Of a stretch of DNA of 64,000 nt, positions 42,354 through 49,877 are shown one piece after another. Numbering within the stretch: position 1 is the stretch's first letter; the number at the start of each line of letters is the position of its first letter. The stretch comes from Winslowiella toletana (GTDB lineage: Bacteria; Pseudomonadota; Gammaproteobacteria; Enterobacterales; Enterobacteriaceae). A program made the translations under genes and the position numbers. The notes beneath the pieces are model-generated. The model had not been told where the DNA came from. It worked only from the letters and a program-made list of their open reading frames with translations, and did not search any database. Location: contig NZ_CP134152.1 of the NCBI RefSeq assembly GCF_032164335.1, forward strand, positions 4,154,001-4,218,000, written 5' to 3'.

Positions 42354-43396
42354 GCAGCCCTTACGATATAGTTAAACGCCACGTTACGTGGTCTCGTTTC
42401 AGATGCATTACCAACATTCAGATTAATTCGGTTTGCACCGCTAGGCGTTCCCGACCTTGTATTTTCTACATAATCCCACCCGGATGTTGCTGCATTGTCT
42501 TCTTGTGAAAATATGCCTGTGGCGCCCTGAACAGCCCCGGAAGATGTTGCCCCCGTATGCTGAACAGTTTTGAATTGCCTCGCCCAGAAATAACCTGATT
42601 GTGTTCTAGTACCGTCACTCTGCGCAGACAGCAAGGCTCGGTCAGTGTCAACTCCGCGCCCGTCATCCCATCCACGCAGAAACTCACCACGTAAATCAGG
42701 CAGACTACCGGAAGGATAAGCCACGGCCAGCTTTGGATATTTCACTTTATCAAAGGCTGCACCGTTGCATTTAAGCCAGCCATCGGGCGGCGTTGCCTGC
42801 GGCCACGGCAGCGGAAAACCGACCGGAGTATATTTATCAATATCCGCCACTTTCAGGTATTGCGGATGCGGGCCAGCGGCGGCAAGGTGTGCGGCCATCA
42901 CACCATCAGCATAGGCTTTCACCTCAATAACCTTATCATCGACATACTGACGCGTTGCCAGTACGACCGACGGGTCAATTTTCAGTGTGACTGCCGACGT
43001 GCTCGACACAATCAACATCATGCGAATGGTCTGCGTACGGCCGCTGCCCTCCTGTAGCTGCGGCTTGTAGGTCTCCGGGCAGTTTGCCACGGCAATCAGA
43101 ATGCCGTCGTCGTCATACAGGCCAATCTCGCGGATCCAGAACCCGCCCTCATTCTCGGGAATGATCTGCTCGGCGATAATCTGGCTGGTATTTGCCGGGT
43201 CAACGGCCAGCAGATTAAGCGGCGCAATGCGTTTCTGATTAATAAGTTTGGTCTGCGCCGGGTCTGGCGTCGGTAACGCGCCGTTGGCATCACCGACGGC
43301 CATCTGCGTCAGGTTAAGCTGGGTGCCAAGCGCAGCCGCATTCGCCAGCCGCGCCGCGCCCTGATTGGTCAGAATGGCAAAATATTTCGCTGTCAT
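42350..43396 (-). CDS. H: Tail fibre protein gpH, short form with collar domain
   Basis: 348 residues against 669 in P2 gpH. The N-terminal 150 residues are the conserved baseplate-attachment domain (MTAKYFAILTNQGAARLANA, FWIREIGLYDDDGILIAVAN). A linker QYVDDKVIEVKAYADGVMAA leads to a phage tail-collar domain (PVGFPLPWPQATPPDGWLKC, FLRGWDDGRGVDTDRAL), and the chain ends ETRPRNVAFNYIVRAA, as in Mu S-like fibres. The long repetitive shaft of P2 H is missing, which gives a stubby fibre. The C-terminal part should set receptor specificity. Confidence 0.9.
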   Translation of the reverse strand: MTAKYFAILTNQGAARLANAAALGTQLNLTQMAVGDANGALPTPDPAQTKLINQKRIAPLNLLAVDPANTSQIIAEQIIPENEGGFWIREIGLYDDDGILIAVANCPETYKPQLQEGSGRTQTIRMMLIVSSTSAVTLKIDPSVVLATRQYVDDKVIEVKAYADGVMAAHLAAAGPHPQYLKVADIDKYTPVGFPLPWPQATPPDGWLKCNGAAFDKVKYPKLAVAYPSGSLPDLRGEFLRGWDDGRGVDTDRALLSAQSDGTRTQSGYFWARQFKTVQHTGATSSGAVQGATGIFSQEDNAATSGWDYVENTRSGTPSGANRINLNVGNASETRPRNVAFNYIVRAA

Positions 43397-44001
43397 GCGT
43401 TCACTCTCAGGTTATCAATTAAATGGATGGCCGAGGCCGGGTAATAGTCACCGCCAATGACAATTTGCTCAGGGGTATAGGGATAAACCGCCAGCGCGTC
43501 GCCGTGGTAGCATCCCGCGCCGACAAACAGCTCACCCGATGAACTCAGGTTGATAGCAAGCCCGGTAAGATGACGACTTGCCGGTTTAGCATCTTCAATC
43601 AGGCGCTCCAGCTCCTGATACATTTCGTCAGTGATGCCACTGTCGAGCACGCCGACCACCAGTCGGAATGTGCCCGGTTCCTCGTCGAGCTGCCACCACT
43701 CGCGCACCTCAATCAGAAAGCCCAGCGGCTCTATCACCCGACGCAATGCACTAATGGTGCCTTTGTGCTGATGGACGAAAAACGAGGAGGCAATAACGCT
43801 GCGTTTGGTCGCCTCCGGCCATTTCTCATCCCATCGGTCCACCGACAGTGCCCACGCCAGATACGGCAGCAGGTTTACCGGGCAGCTGCGCCAGTTCCAT
43901 AACGTGCGCAACGGTACCGGCACGCGTTCAATCTGCGCCAGCGCGGCGGCGGCGGCGACCTCCAGCGGCGATGATCCAACCGGTAGCAGTCGGTCACTCA
44001 T
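43393..44001 (-). CDS. I: Baseplate protein gpI
   Basis: 202 residues from ATG 44001. It has the P2 gpI family pattern MSDRLLPVGSSPLEVAAAAA, LPYLAWALSVDRWDEKWPEA and HQHKGTISALRRVIEPLGFL, and a C-terminal extension with IVIGGDYYPASAIHLIDNLR. The protein is part of the baseplate that holds the fibres. The ATG overlaps the J stop by eight bases; the four extra codons upstream are ignored. Confidence 0.93.
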   Translation of the reverse strand: MSDRLLPVGSSPLEVAAAAALAQIERVPVPLRTLWNWRSCPVNLLPYLAWALSVDRWDEKWPEATKRSVIASSFFVHQHKGTISALRRVIEPLGFLIEVREWWQLDEEPGTFRLVVGVLDSGITDEMYQELERLIEDAKPASRHLTGLAINLSSSGELFVGAGCYHGDALAVYPYTPEQIVIGGDYYPASAIHLIDNLRVNA

Positions 44002-44902
44002 CCGAGCCCCCAACCGTTATCTGATAATCGATGCAGCTCGACGCCTGCGATTTGCTCAGCACAATGTCGGCCTGCGGTGCGGCCAGCTCAACACGCTGTA
44101 CCCCCTCAACATGCAGCGCCGCGTAAATGGCTGACAACCGGATATCACGTCCGAGCCGGTGCTGCGCGCTGATATAATTCTGCAGCTTCTGCTCTGCCGC
44201 CTGCCTGATGGGTTCGGATTCGGGACCGGGGTAAACGTAGATCGTCGCGTCAATCTGATACGGTACAACCTCGGCTGACTGGACGATCACGCGGTCACCT
44301 ACCGGGCGCACGGTTTCGGCATTGAGTGCCGCCTCAACGATGCTTAACAGTTCAGCGCTGGCGGTGCCATCGCCCTCGCGGGATAACACAGAAATCGTCA
44401 CGCAGGCGGGCGTCGGGCTTTCCACCGAGACGTCAGCGACCCGCCCATCGGCGCTGCGACCGTGATACTCATACGCCCCGACCGGACCCGCCACGCTTAA
44501 TCCCTCAAACGCCTGCTGCGCACGCAGCCGCAAATCACCGTCGGACTCCATGACGGCAAGCGTTGGCGGAATGGTGGAGTTATCCTCCGGAGTGATGATC
44601 AGACGATCGGTATTGTTGTTGGCGGCCATAACGTCAAGGTCATTACCGGCGGCATACGCCAGCGTTACCGCCTGCGCGGATTCATTCACGCGCTGGCGCC
44701 AGATCATTTCCCGATAAGCGTTTTCCTGCAGCAGCTTAACAATCGGCTCAGACTCCAGCGCCAGCGTCCGCGCCATCGCCTCCTGCTGCTCTTCGGGATA
44801 AAGCGAAATCAGCGTCGCAATGCGTTCCGCAAGGATGGTTTCATAGCCCAGTTCCTCAACCACATCGGGAACGGGTAACTGACTCAGGTCAACAGTTGCC
44901 AT
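43994..44902 (-). CDS. J: Baseplate protein gpJ
   Basis: 302 residues, exactly the P2 gpJ length, with the Baseplate_J-like pattern: ETILAERIATLISLYPEEQQ, AAGNDLDVMAANNNTDRLII, DGRVADVSVESPTPACVTIS and a C-terminal AALHVEGVQRVELAAPQADI. It forms the wedge of the baseplate along with W. The frame is intact. Confidence 0.94.
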   Translation of the reverse strand: MATVDLSQLPVPDVVEELGYETILAERIATLISLYPEEQQEAMARTLALESEPIVKLLQENAYREMIWRQRVNESAQAVTLAYAAGNDLDVMAANNNTDRLIITPEDNSTIPPTLAVMESDGDLRLRAQQAFEGLSVAGPVGAYEYHGRSADGRVADVSVESPTPACVTISVLSREGDGTASAELLSIVEAALNAETVRPVGDRVIVQSAEVVPYQIDATIYVYPGPESEPIRQAAEQKLQNYISAQHRLGRDIRLSAIYAALHVEGVQRVELAAPQADIVLSKSQASSCIDYQITVGGSDE

Positions 44903-44908
44903 AATGAT

Positions 44909-45256
44909 TTAACTCAGTGAAACAGTGGTTGAAACGGACGCACCGGTATCGGTGCGCATCCCGGTGATATCGACATACATCTCGCCAGCGTCGCCGGCCT
45001 CAAAGCTAATGGCGCTAAGCCTGATGCGCGGCTCCCATTTCTGGATCGCCGAGTAGCAGGCAACCATAATCTGGAGTTTGAGCGCAGGGTTTTGCGGCAT
45101 ATCAGTCAGCGCCGACAGGAGCGAGCCATATTCACGACGCATCACCCGTGAGCCAACCGGCGTCAGCAGAATGTCGCGCATGCTCTGGCTGATGTGCCCG
45201 GTGTCGCTGATGCTGTGGCCGCTATTGCGGTTCATACCCTGATAGCGTGCTGTCAT
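44909..45256 (-). CDS. W: Baseplate wedge protein gpW (T4 gp25-like)
   Basis: 115 residues, the P2 gpW length. It starts MTARYQGMNRNSGHSISDTG and carries the gp25-family segment MRDILLTPVGSRVMRREYGS, ALKLQIMVACYSAIQKWEPR. gp25-like proteins trigger sheath contraction. The start overlaps the V stop by four bases. Confidence 0.94.
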   Translation of the reverse strand: MTARYQGMNRNSGHSISDTGHISQSMRDILLTPVGSRVMRREYGSLLSALTDMPQNPALKLQIMVACYSAIQKWEPRIRLSAISFEAGDAGEMYVDITGMRTDTGASVSTTVSLS

Positions 45257-45888
45257 ATTGGTTCACCCGTTGTCCCGCCGCTGTCGCCGGGATGTTTATG
45301 GCTATGGAGCACCTTGCCATTGGATGACAATGACCCGCCGGTGTGCTCGATATTCCCGCTCATTTTGCCGCCCTTCTGCACCTCAAGCGTCGCCGTCGTC
45401 AGCTTGTTGGTGCAAATCACCTCCGGCGTATCCAGGGTGATTCGCTCTGCCGCTTTCACCAGCACTACCGGCACGGTGGCGGTGATCGACTCCGATGCCG
45501 TCACATCGGCGGTTTTGACGCCGCTGACCGTCAGTGCGCCGGTCTGAGGCTCGTACTCCATCAACGCGCCGTCAGGGAAAACCATATGCCACGCATCCGC
45601 CGAGGCAGACGGGGCCGGGTTATCGTCGGAGAAAATCCCCGGCAGTACGAAAGCGGTATCAAGCTCACCGCCAATCGACAGCAGCAGCACTTGCTCACCG
45701 ACCGAGGGAGCCCACCACGTCCGCGAACGACCGGCGCGGCTGGTCAGCCAGTTCAGCCAGGTAGTCTGGATCCCGCCGCTCTGCACACGGCAGACCCCCT
45801 GTACGGTGTCGACCTCAGTCACCACACCCGAGCGGATGAGGTTGCGGATAGCGCGCGCAAGCTCCTGTATTGTGGATAACGTATTCAT
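45253..45888 (-). CDS. V: Baseplate spike protein gpV
   Basis: 211 residues, as in P2. It has an N-terminal OB-fold (RNLIRSGVVTEVDTVQGVCR, WWAPSVGEQVLLLSIGGELD), a beta-helix region, and a C-terminal tip with SHKHPGDSGG carrying His-x-His that binds iron in P2 gpV. This spike pierces the target membrane. It is the first gene of the V-W-J-I-H-G operon. Its ATG overlaps the stop of the truncated S gene. Confidence 0.95.
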   Translation of the reverse strand: MNTLSTIQELARAIRNLIRSGVVTEVDTVQGVCRVQSGGIQTTWLNWLTSRAGRSRTWWAPSVGEQVLLLSIGGELDTAFVLPGIFSDDNPAPSASADAWHMVFPDGALMEYEPQTGALTVSGVKTADVTASESITATVPVVLVKAAERITLDTPEVICTNKLTTATLEVQKGGKMSGNIEHTGGSLSSNGKVLHSHKHPGDSGGTTGEPI

Positions 45889-46022
45889 AGTGTAAGGATG
45901 CCTCGGTTCTGGAGCCGCGCCAATCCGGGCGGCTCCGGTGATGGTTCACACAATAATGACTTGCTCAGATGGCTGATAATCACCTCTTCAATCCGCTGCT
46001 TATCGTGTCGGCTCAATCCAGG
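45885..46022 (-). pseudogene. S: Truncated tail completion gene S (C-terminal remnant)
   Basis: An open frame of 45 codons reads LSRHDKQRIEEVIISHL, which matches the conserved C-terminal helix of P2 gpS (LLGFSRxDxxxIEExI-type), and ends in TGA overlapping the V start. P2 gpS has about 150 residues, but only 247 bp separate R from V here, and the frame is closed by TAA upstream. The N-terminal two thirds are therefore deleted. A short alternative-frame stretch (SQLRQINREMRAKDRAN) in 46028-46110 is not recognisable as S. Confidence 0.72.
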
Positions 46023-46135
46023 TTACGCTGCACGTCCCGGCAGTGAGGATTTGCCCGGTCTTTGGCTCTCATCTCACGGTTGATTTGCCGTAGCTGGCTA
46101 TCAGAGCTGCCAGACGCTACCGCAGTATCGTAAAC

Positions 46136-46603
46136 TCACTCATCCCACTGACTCACCAGCTCGCCGTTAACATACAGCGCAGTGGGACGACTCACCGGCT
46201 CAGGCGGTGGTGGCTCAGCGGCATAGCTGGCGTGCAGCACACCGTCGATCTCTTCTACGAGCGTGCGCTCGGTCAGTTTCAGACTGATGCTGATATCAAG
46301 CGAATCGTCGTTATTGATATCAGCCAGCCAGGTGAAGCCTTTCTCACGTCCGTCATTGCTGGTCATCATGTCCGGCTGATGTTCGCGCAGCCACGCCTGC
46401 ACCGGCACAAATATCGAATCAAGTTCGCCGGTGAAGCCGGTCACCACCACGTTAAGCACGTACACTTTTTCGAAGGAGAGCGAACTTGCAAGGCGGGAAT
46501 CCGTATGTCCGCTGTCAGCGAAAAAACGCAGCATATCGGGGTTATTTTTGAATTGCGGTACGGCGCTAATCAGCGCGTTGCGCAGGCTTTTGTACTTCTG
46601 CAT
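46136..46603 (-). CDS. R: Tail completion protein gpR
   Basis: 155 residues from ATG 46603, the P2 gpR length. Conserved parts are MQKYKSLRNALISAVPQFKN, LASSLSFEKVYVLNVVV, MTSNDGREKGFTWLADINND and the C-terminal ALYVNGELVSQWDE. gpR is needed to finish the tail before head joining. It overlaps the Rz1 gene by 38 bp. Confidence 0.93.
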   Translation of the reverse strand: MQKYKSLRNALISAVPQFKNNPDMLRFFADSGHTDSRLASSLSFEKVYVLNVVVTGFTGELDSIFVPVQAWLREHQPDMMTSNDGREKGFTWLADINNDDSLDISISLKLTERTLVEEIDGVLHASYAAEPPPPEPVSRPTALYVNGELVSQWDE

Positions 46604-46856
46604 CGATTTCATCCTGACAGTGTTTGACGGTTTTGACCTGCAGCGCACAGGCAGTCAGCGCGCGCTCAAGACGGCGGATATCCGCACTCAGGTCACCATT
46701 GATTTTCGGGTCACTTTCCGGCATCGGACAAAGGCTCACCCTCGGGCATCCGCTGATTACAATCACCGGCGCTGACGCAGGCGGTGCGGGCGTGCAGCCG
46801 ACGCACAGCATCAGGCAGAGGAGCGTGATACCAGCGGCGAAAAACGTCATTTTCAT
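46566..46856 (-). CDS. lysC: Spanin outer-membrane lipoprotein LysC (Rz1-like)
   Basis: 96 residues starting MKMTFFAAGITLLCLMLCVG with a lipobox ending in Cys and then PAPPASAPV, the proline-rich Rz1 signature. It overlaps lysB by 146 bp in another frame, the nested arrangement typical of Rz/Rz1. It disrupts the outer membrane in the last step of lysis. Confidence 0.88.
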   Translation of the reverse strand: MKMTFFAAGITLLCLMLCVGCTPAPPASAPVIVISGCPRVSLCPMPESDPKINGDLSADIRRLERALTACALQVKTVKHCQDEIDAEVQKPAQRAD

Positions 46857-47124
46857 TAAGTAACCTCGTAATCATCTGCTCACGACGGCTGGCTTCCTCA
46901 CTGGACTTTGCGAGCTGTTCGCGCAGCGCCATCTGCGCGGATTCATTACGTCGGGCAAGCTTGCCGGCAACACTGAGCTGATTTTCCAGCATGCTAATCG
47001 TCGTCTTTTGCTGGCTGGCGACGCGGTTTGCCGTCTCAACAGCACGGGACAGATTGCCGTTCTCATTGCGCAGCCACAGGAGGCCGAGCGCGGCCAGTAC
47101 TGACAGTACGACGAACAGCCTCAT
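46711..47124 (-). CDS. lysB: Spanin inner-membrane subunit LysB (Rz-like)
   Basis: 137 residues: an N-terminal anchor MRLFVVLSVLAALGLLWLRN followed by a periplasmic coiled coil (NLSRAVETANRVASQQKTTI, REQLAKSSEEASRREQMITR). This is the Rz-type i-spanin. It overlaps the endolysin stop by four bases and contains the start of lysC in another frame. Confidence 0.9.
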   Translation of the reverse strand: MRLFVVLSVLAALGLLWLRNENGNLSRAVETANRVASQQKTTISMLENQLSVAGKLARRNESAQMALREQLAKSSEEASRREQMITRLLNENDVFRRWYHAPLPDAVRRLHARTACVSAGDCNQRMPEGEPLSDAGK

Positions 47125-47621
47125 TGCACCCCCTTCAGACAGTAAGCAAGCTCACGCTGGCGACGATTTTCGAGGCCTTTACTGCGCTCGCCGTTGACGT
47201 ACACCCACCGGGTAAGCTGGTCGCATGCCTGGAACCACTGCTGATGCTTGAGATAGGAAACCAGCGTCGACCGACAGGCCGCGCCGGTACCGACGTTAAA
47301 GGAGAAGCTGACCAGCGCGTCATACACCGGCTGCGGCATTGTGACCGGTACGCAAGCTGCCAGACGGCGCTCGGTATTCAGCACATCGGCAACCAGATTT
47401 GCCGCGGCTTCGCGCTCGGTGATATCGCGTTTCGGAACCACTCCGCCAGTGTGGCCGATGCCTGACGTCCATACGCCCGCACTGCACTGGTAGGGCCGCA
47501 ACCGGCATCCTTCAAGGTCGGCAAGCAGCGCCAGCCCTTCAGGCGAGATATGCAGCAGACGAAAATCAGGCATCAGCGCAGCCAGCGCCAGCACTATGGC
47601 CACACTGCAACGCTTAACCAT
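47121..47621 (-). CDS. SAR endolysin (glycoside hydrolase 24 lysozyme)
   Basis: 166 residues from ATG 47621 (an ATG five codons upstream is also possible). An N-terminal weakly hydrophobic, Ala-rich signal-arrest-release segment (SVAIVLALAALM) precedes the catalytic Glu-x8-Cys-x5-Thr arrangement (Glu37, Cys46, Thr52 in DLEGCRLRPYQ...WTSGIGHTGG). Cys in place of Asp is a known variant in SAR lysozymes. NGERSKGLENRRQRELAYCL closes the lysozyme fold. It replaces the unrelated P2 gpK. Together with holin and spanins it makes a full lysis cassette. Confidence 0.88.
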   Translation of the reverse strand: MVKRCSVAIVLALAALMPDFRLLHISPEGLALLADLEGCRLRPYQCSAGVWTSGIGHTGGVVPKRDITEREAAANLVADVLNTERRLAACVPVTMPQPVYDALVSFSFNVGTGAACRSTLVSYLKHQQWFQACDQLTRWVYVNGERSKGLENRRQRELAYCLKGVQ

Positions 47622-47823
47622 TGAACTCACGAGCATTGCCTTTGCCGACGCCGGTTTCGGTCAGACAGCGAAAGGTTTTGCGCCGGTACCAGAAATTCAC
47701 CGCAGCCGTAAAAATGGCGCACAGGCTCCCCACATAAAGCGCAAGCCGTTCGGGAGTCTGCGCCCCGAAATACGCCAGCAGCACCGCCAGCCAGTAGGTG
47801 ACAAAGGTGCTGAACCTTTCCAT
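47614..47823 (-). CDS. Y: Holin (P2 Y position, class II type)
   Basis: 69 residues with two membrane segments (FVTYWLAVLLAYFGAQ and LYVGSLCAIFTAAVNFWY) followed by basic RRKTFR. This is the layout of class II/HP1-family phage holins. An ATG at 47835 that overlaps the X stop would add four residues. It sits directly upstream of the endolysin gene, as expected for the lysis timer. Confidence 0.85.
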   Translation of the reverse strand: MERFSTFVTYWLAVLLAYFGAQTPERLALYVGSLCAIFTAAVNFWYRRKTFRCLTETGVGKGNAREFNG

Positions 47824-47825
47824 TG

Positions 47826-48029
47826 TCAGTCCCATAGATTCAGGGTCTCCGCTGTGGGTGATGTTTCAACGTCAGGCAGGTCAATTGCCGCGCCATGCGG
47901 CAGAATGACGCCCAACTCACACAGGCCAGGGTTAGCCTGCAGCACCGCCTCAACCACGCCCTCAGTGCGCCCGTAATACCGGAAGCAAAGCGCGTCGAGG
48001 ATGTCGCCCTGCATCGCGTAAACTTTCAT
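47826..48029 (-). CDS. X: Tail protein gpX
   Basis: 67 residues from ATG 48029, exactly the P2 gpX length. MKVYAMQGDILDALCFRYYG and LPHGAAIDLPDV are diagnostic, a LysM-like tail protein family. The start overlaps the gpL stop (TGATG). Upstream in-frame codons belong to L in another frame. Confidence 0.93.
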   Translation of the reverse strand: MKVYAMQGDILDALCFRYYGRTEGVVEAVLQANPGLCELGVILPHGAAIDLPDVETSPTAETLNLWD

Positions 48030-48523
48030 CAGCGTTGCCCCCTGAAACAGCGCGGTTTGTCCTGCAGCCGCGAGACGAACCAGCGCATATCCCGCCACAG
48101 GTCATCGATGGTGGTTTCAACGCTGCGCGCTTTTTTGTCACCCTTACCGTTGGCCCCAACGCCGCGATAGTGTTCATACAGATTGGCGGTCGCCAACGCC
48201 GTCGCGGCGCTCAGATAGTGGAAAACGTGCTCGCTCTCGCCGTCGATTTCCTCAGCAGGCACGTCGGCCAGTTGCCTGAGCCCTGCGGCAATCTGGCGCG
48301 CCCGGTAGTCGTAAAGCTCTGCATTAATTTCCGCCATGCCGGTCTTGATGGCATTGCGCAGGCGAGCATCTGACACCGTCTGCCCAAGCCGCATCAGCTC
48401 GCGCACCCGCTTCGGATCCACATCAGGAAAAAAGAAGGTGTTTTTAATCACCGTGTCGCCCGCCTCCGGCGCGGGGATCACCACGCCCGGTACATTGGGC
48501 TGATTAAGTATCACTGTCGTCAT
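48029..48523 (-). CDS. L: Head completion/stabilisation protein gpL
   Basis: 164 residues (P2 169), with FFFPDVDPKRVRELMRLGQT and TIDDLWRDMRWFVSRLQDKP typical of gpL. In P2 it seals the filled capsid. It is the only complete head-related gene left in this prophage; everything expected to its right (M, N, O, P, Q) is deleted or decayed. Its ATG overlaps a TGA that appears to be the end of M. Confidence 0.9.
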   Translation of the reverse strand: MTTVILNQPNVPGVVIPAPEAGDTVIKNTFFFPDVDPKRVRELMRLGQTVSDARLRNAIKTGMAEINAELYDYRARQIAAGLRQLADVPAEEIDGESEHVFHYLSAATALATANLYEHYRGVGANGKGDKKARSVETTIDDLWRDMRWFVSRLQDKPRCFRGQR

Positions 48524-48648
48524 GACAATCTCATTAGGTTGGGTGGTGGACGCCGCTCGCCGTCAGGGTCTGCGTCTGCTTTGACCCGCGTGCTGCCCGA
48601 TTTCAGGTCTGCGGTCTGCCAGCAGCTCATTACTGCCATCGCCTCTCT
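48520..48648 (-). pseudogene. Possible 3' remnant of the small terminase gene M
   Basis: A 42-codon open frame (ending ERRPPPNLMRLS) ends in TGA overlapping the L start codon, the coupling expected for M-L in P2-like phages. No similarity to P2 gpM can be asserted from memory, so the identity rests on position and the ATGA overlap. It is closed upstream by TAA at 48649-48651. Confidence 0.35.
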
Positions 48649-48854
48649 TTAGTGCGTTGCGGCTGGCTGTTTTCTTCAATCTTGCCGGCCAGCACCTCAT
48701 GCATCGGTTGGTGTTACCGGTTACCGCCAGTTTCCAGACTCAGGACATCCTCAGCCACCCGTCACGACTGGATGACTCGTAACACAACAGCACCTTAGCC
48801 AGTCACTGACGGCTATTAAAAAGCGTTGCTCAGAATCCATCACGACGAGGCATC

Positions 48855-49198
48855 ATGACGATCTCCGCCAATACAACTTTGTCGTGAAGTTAATAACCTG
48901 TTTATGCGCGAGTTTTTTAATACCAGACGTCGGTTTTCTATTCGGGGAGTTGCAGTGCAGCATGATCGACGGGATGGAAGAATGGGAAGGCTTTGCCAGG
49001 TTTGGCTGGCGCCCGGAGTGGGTTAGCTAAGACCCGTCACACACCGGCGACAGCGCCAGATGCGTCGTGCTTGCGCCGCTGGGGGCCGGAGCAAGTTCCG
49101 CATGCTGGAGCGTCACCAGCGGGGAGGGTATGGACTTTGCCGCGCAGGCAGAGGGGATCAGCAGCGGGCGGAATAACATCAAAGAGAGCGAAAGATAA
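48855..49198 (+). pseudogene. P: Decayed remnant of terminase large subunit gene P
   Basis: The plus strand is the direction expected for P, divergent from O-N-M-L. An ATG at 48855 reads MTISANTTLS then stop, resembling gpP N-termini. From about 48891 a fragment reads NLFMREF, and after a frame change EEWEGFARFGWRPEW, stop, DPSHTGDSARCVVLAP. Another change gives SKFRMLERHQ, and then GMDFAAQAEGI returns to the earlier frame. These blocks match, in order, the conserved middle of P2-type terminase ATPase/nuclease (NLFM, YDPSHTGDSA, KFRxLERHQ, GMDFAAQAE). About 350 N-terminal residues, the C-terminal part and all of Q are missing. Confidence 0.78.
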
Positions 49199-49299
49199 AA
49201 AAGCTATTACGTATCCATGATTTTGCTTTATATGTAATCACTATAAAAACAAACCCATGCTATTCAACATGGGATTTCAGTTTGCAAATTTTTCAGAAA

Positions 49300-49740
49300 C
49301 TAACGCCAGCTCTCATCTTCCCAAACTTCCTGAAGAATATTATCCAACGACTCACGGTCTGAATCTTCATCAAACCCCACCAGCTCAACGCCGGTCATGG
49401 AGCCTTTTTTGACGGTGACACACGTAAATGGAAAAACAGACTGTATTCGCCTGGTCAATTCGCATTGAAAAGCGTCAATTACCGGCTGACCTATCTTATG
49501 ATCTTTATCCAGCGTGATATTTACCCTAACTTCGCCCGCTCTTTTTAATCGTTCTTCGACAGGCGTTGCAGAGAAAACCACTGAAAAATCATTGTTTTTC
49601 ATCAAGTTCCCTCTTGCTATCTCCGCTATCAAATTCAATGCAATTTCACGGTCTCTTTCCTGACAAGTACCTTCAGCCGTCAGACGCGCAATCATTTCGA
49701 CCCGCTCAATCATAACGTGCTTGCTTAACTCTCTGTCCAC
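49300..49740 (-). CDS. tum: SOS-controlled antirepressor Tum (186-like, DinI-like C-terminal domain)
   Basis: From GTG 49740 (four bases after GGAGG) the product has 146 residues. MDRELSKHVMIERVEMIARL and the rest look like coliphage 186 Tum, which binds CI and frees the lytic promoter after DNA damage. The C-terminal half from about residue 72 (RVNITLDKDHKIGQPVIDAF ... KKGSMTGVELVGF) is a DinI-like domain. A near-consensus LexA box lies 19 bp upstream. An ATG-initiated longer reading would run through the LexA box and is rejected. The frame is undamaged, so SOS induction of the element looks possible. Confidence 0.88.
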   Translation of the reverse strand: MDRELSKHVMIERVEMIARLTAEGTCQERDREIALNLIAEIARGNLMKNNDFSVVFSATPVEERLKRAGEVRVNITLDKDHKIGQPVIDAFQCELTRRIQSVFPFTCVTVKKGSMTGVELVGFDEDSDRESLDNILQEVWEDESWR

Positions 49741-49758
49741 ACAACCTCCATCACGAGA

Positions 49759-49778
49759 TACTGTATAAACATACAGTA
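49759..49778 (-). promoter_or_regulatory. LexA box controlling tum
   Basis: TACTGTATAAACATACAGTA matches the consensus TACTGTATATATATACAGTA at 18 of 20 positions and is a near-perfect palindrome. It lies between the tum start codon and gene A. Confidence 0.95.
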
Positions 49779-49877
49779 GCACTGGTATCAATTTGTGTGA
49801 AGAAAAATTCGTGTGAAATACGATGTATGTACATGATATCGATGGCTATAAGCTGCTTTCTTTTAAGAGTTAAACCT

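Noticed and set aside
48993-49220. 75-residue plus-strand open frame in the head-gene scar
   Set aside because: The frame only crosses the terminase P remnant in the wrong phase; the gpP-like blocks lie in the other two frames, so it is not a gene.
49741-49791. Longer N-terminus of Tum starting at 49791
   Set aside because: It would be translated through the LexA box and promoter; GTG at 49740 with GGAGG gives the expected 146 residues.
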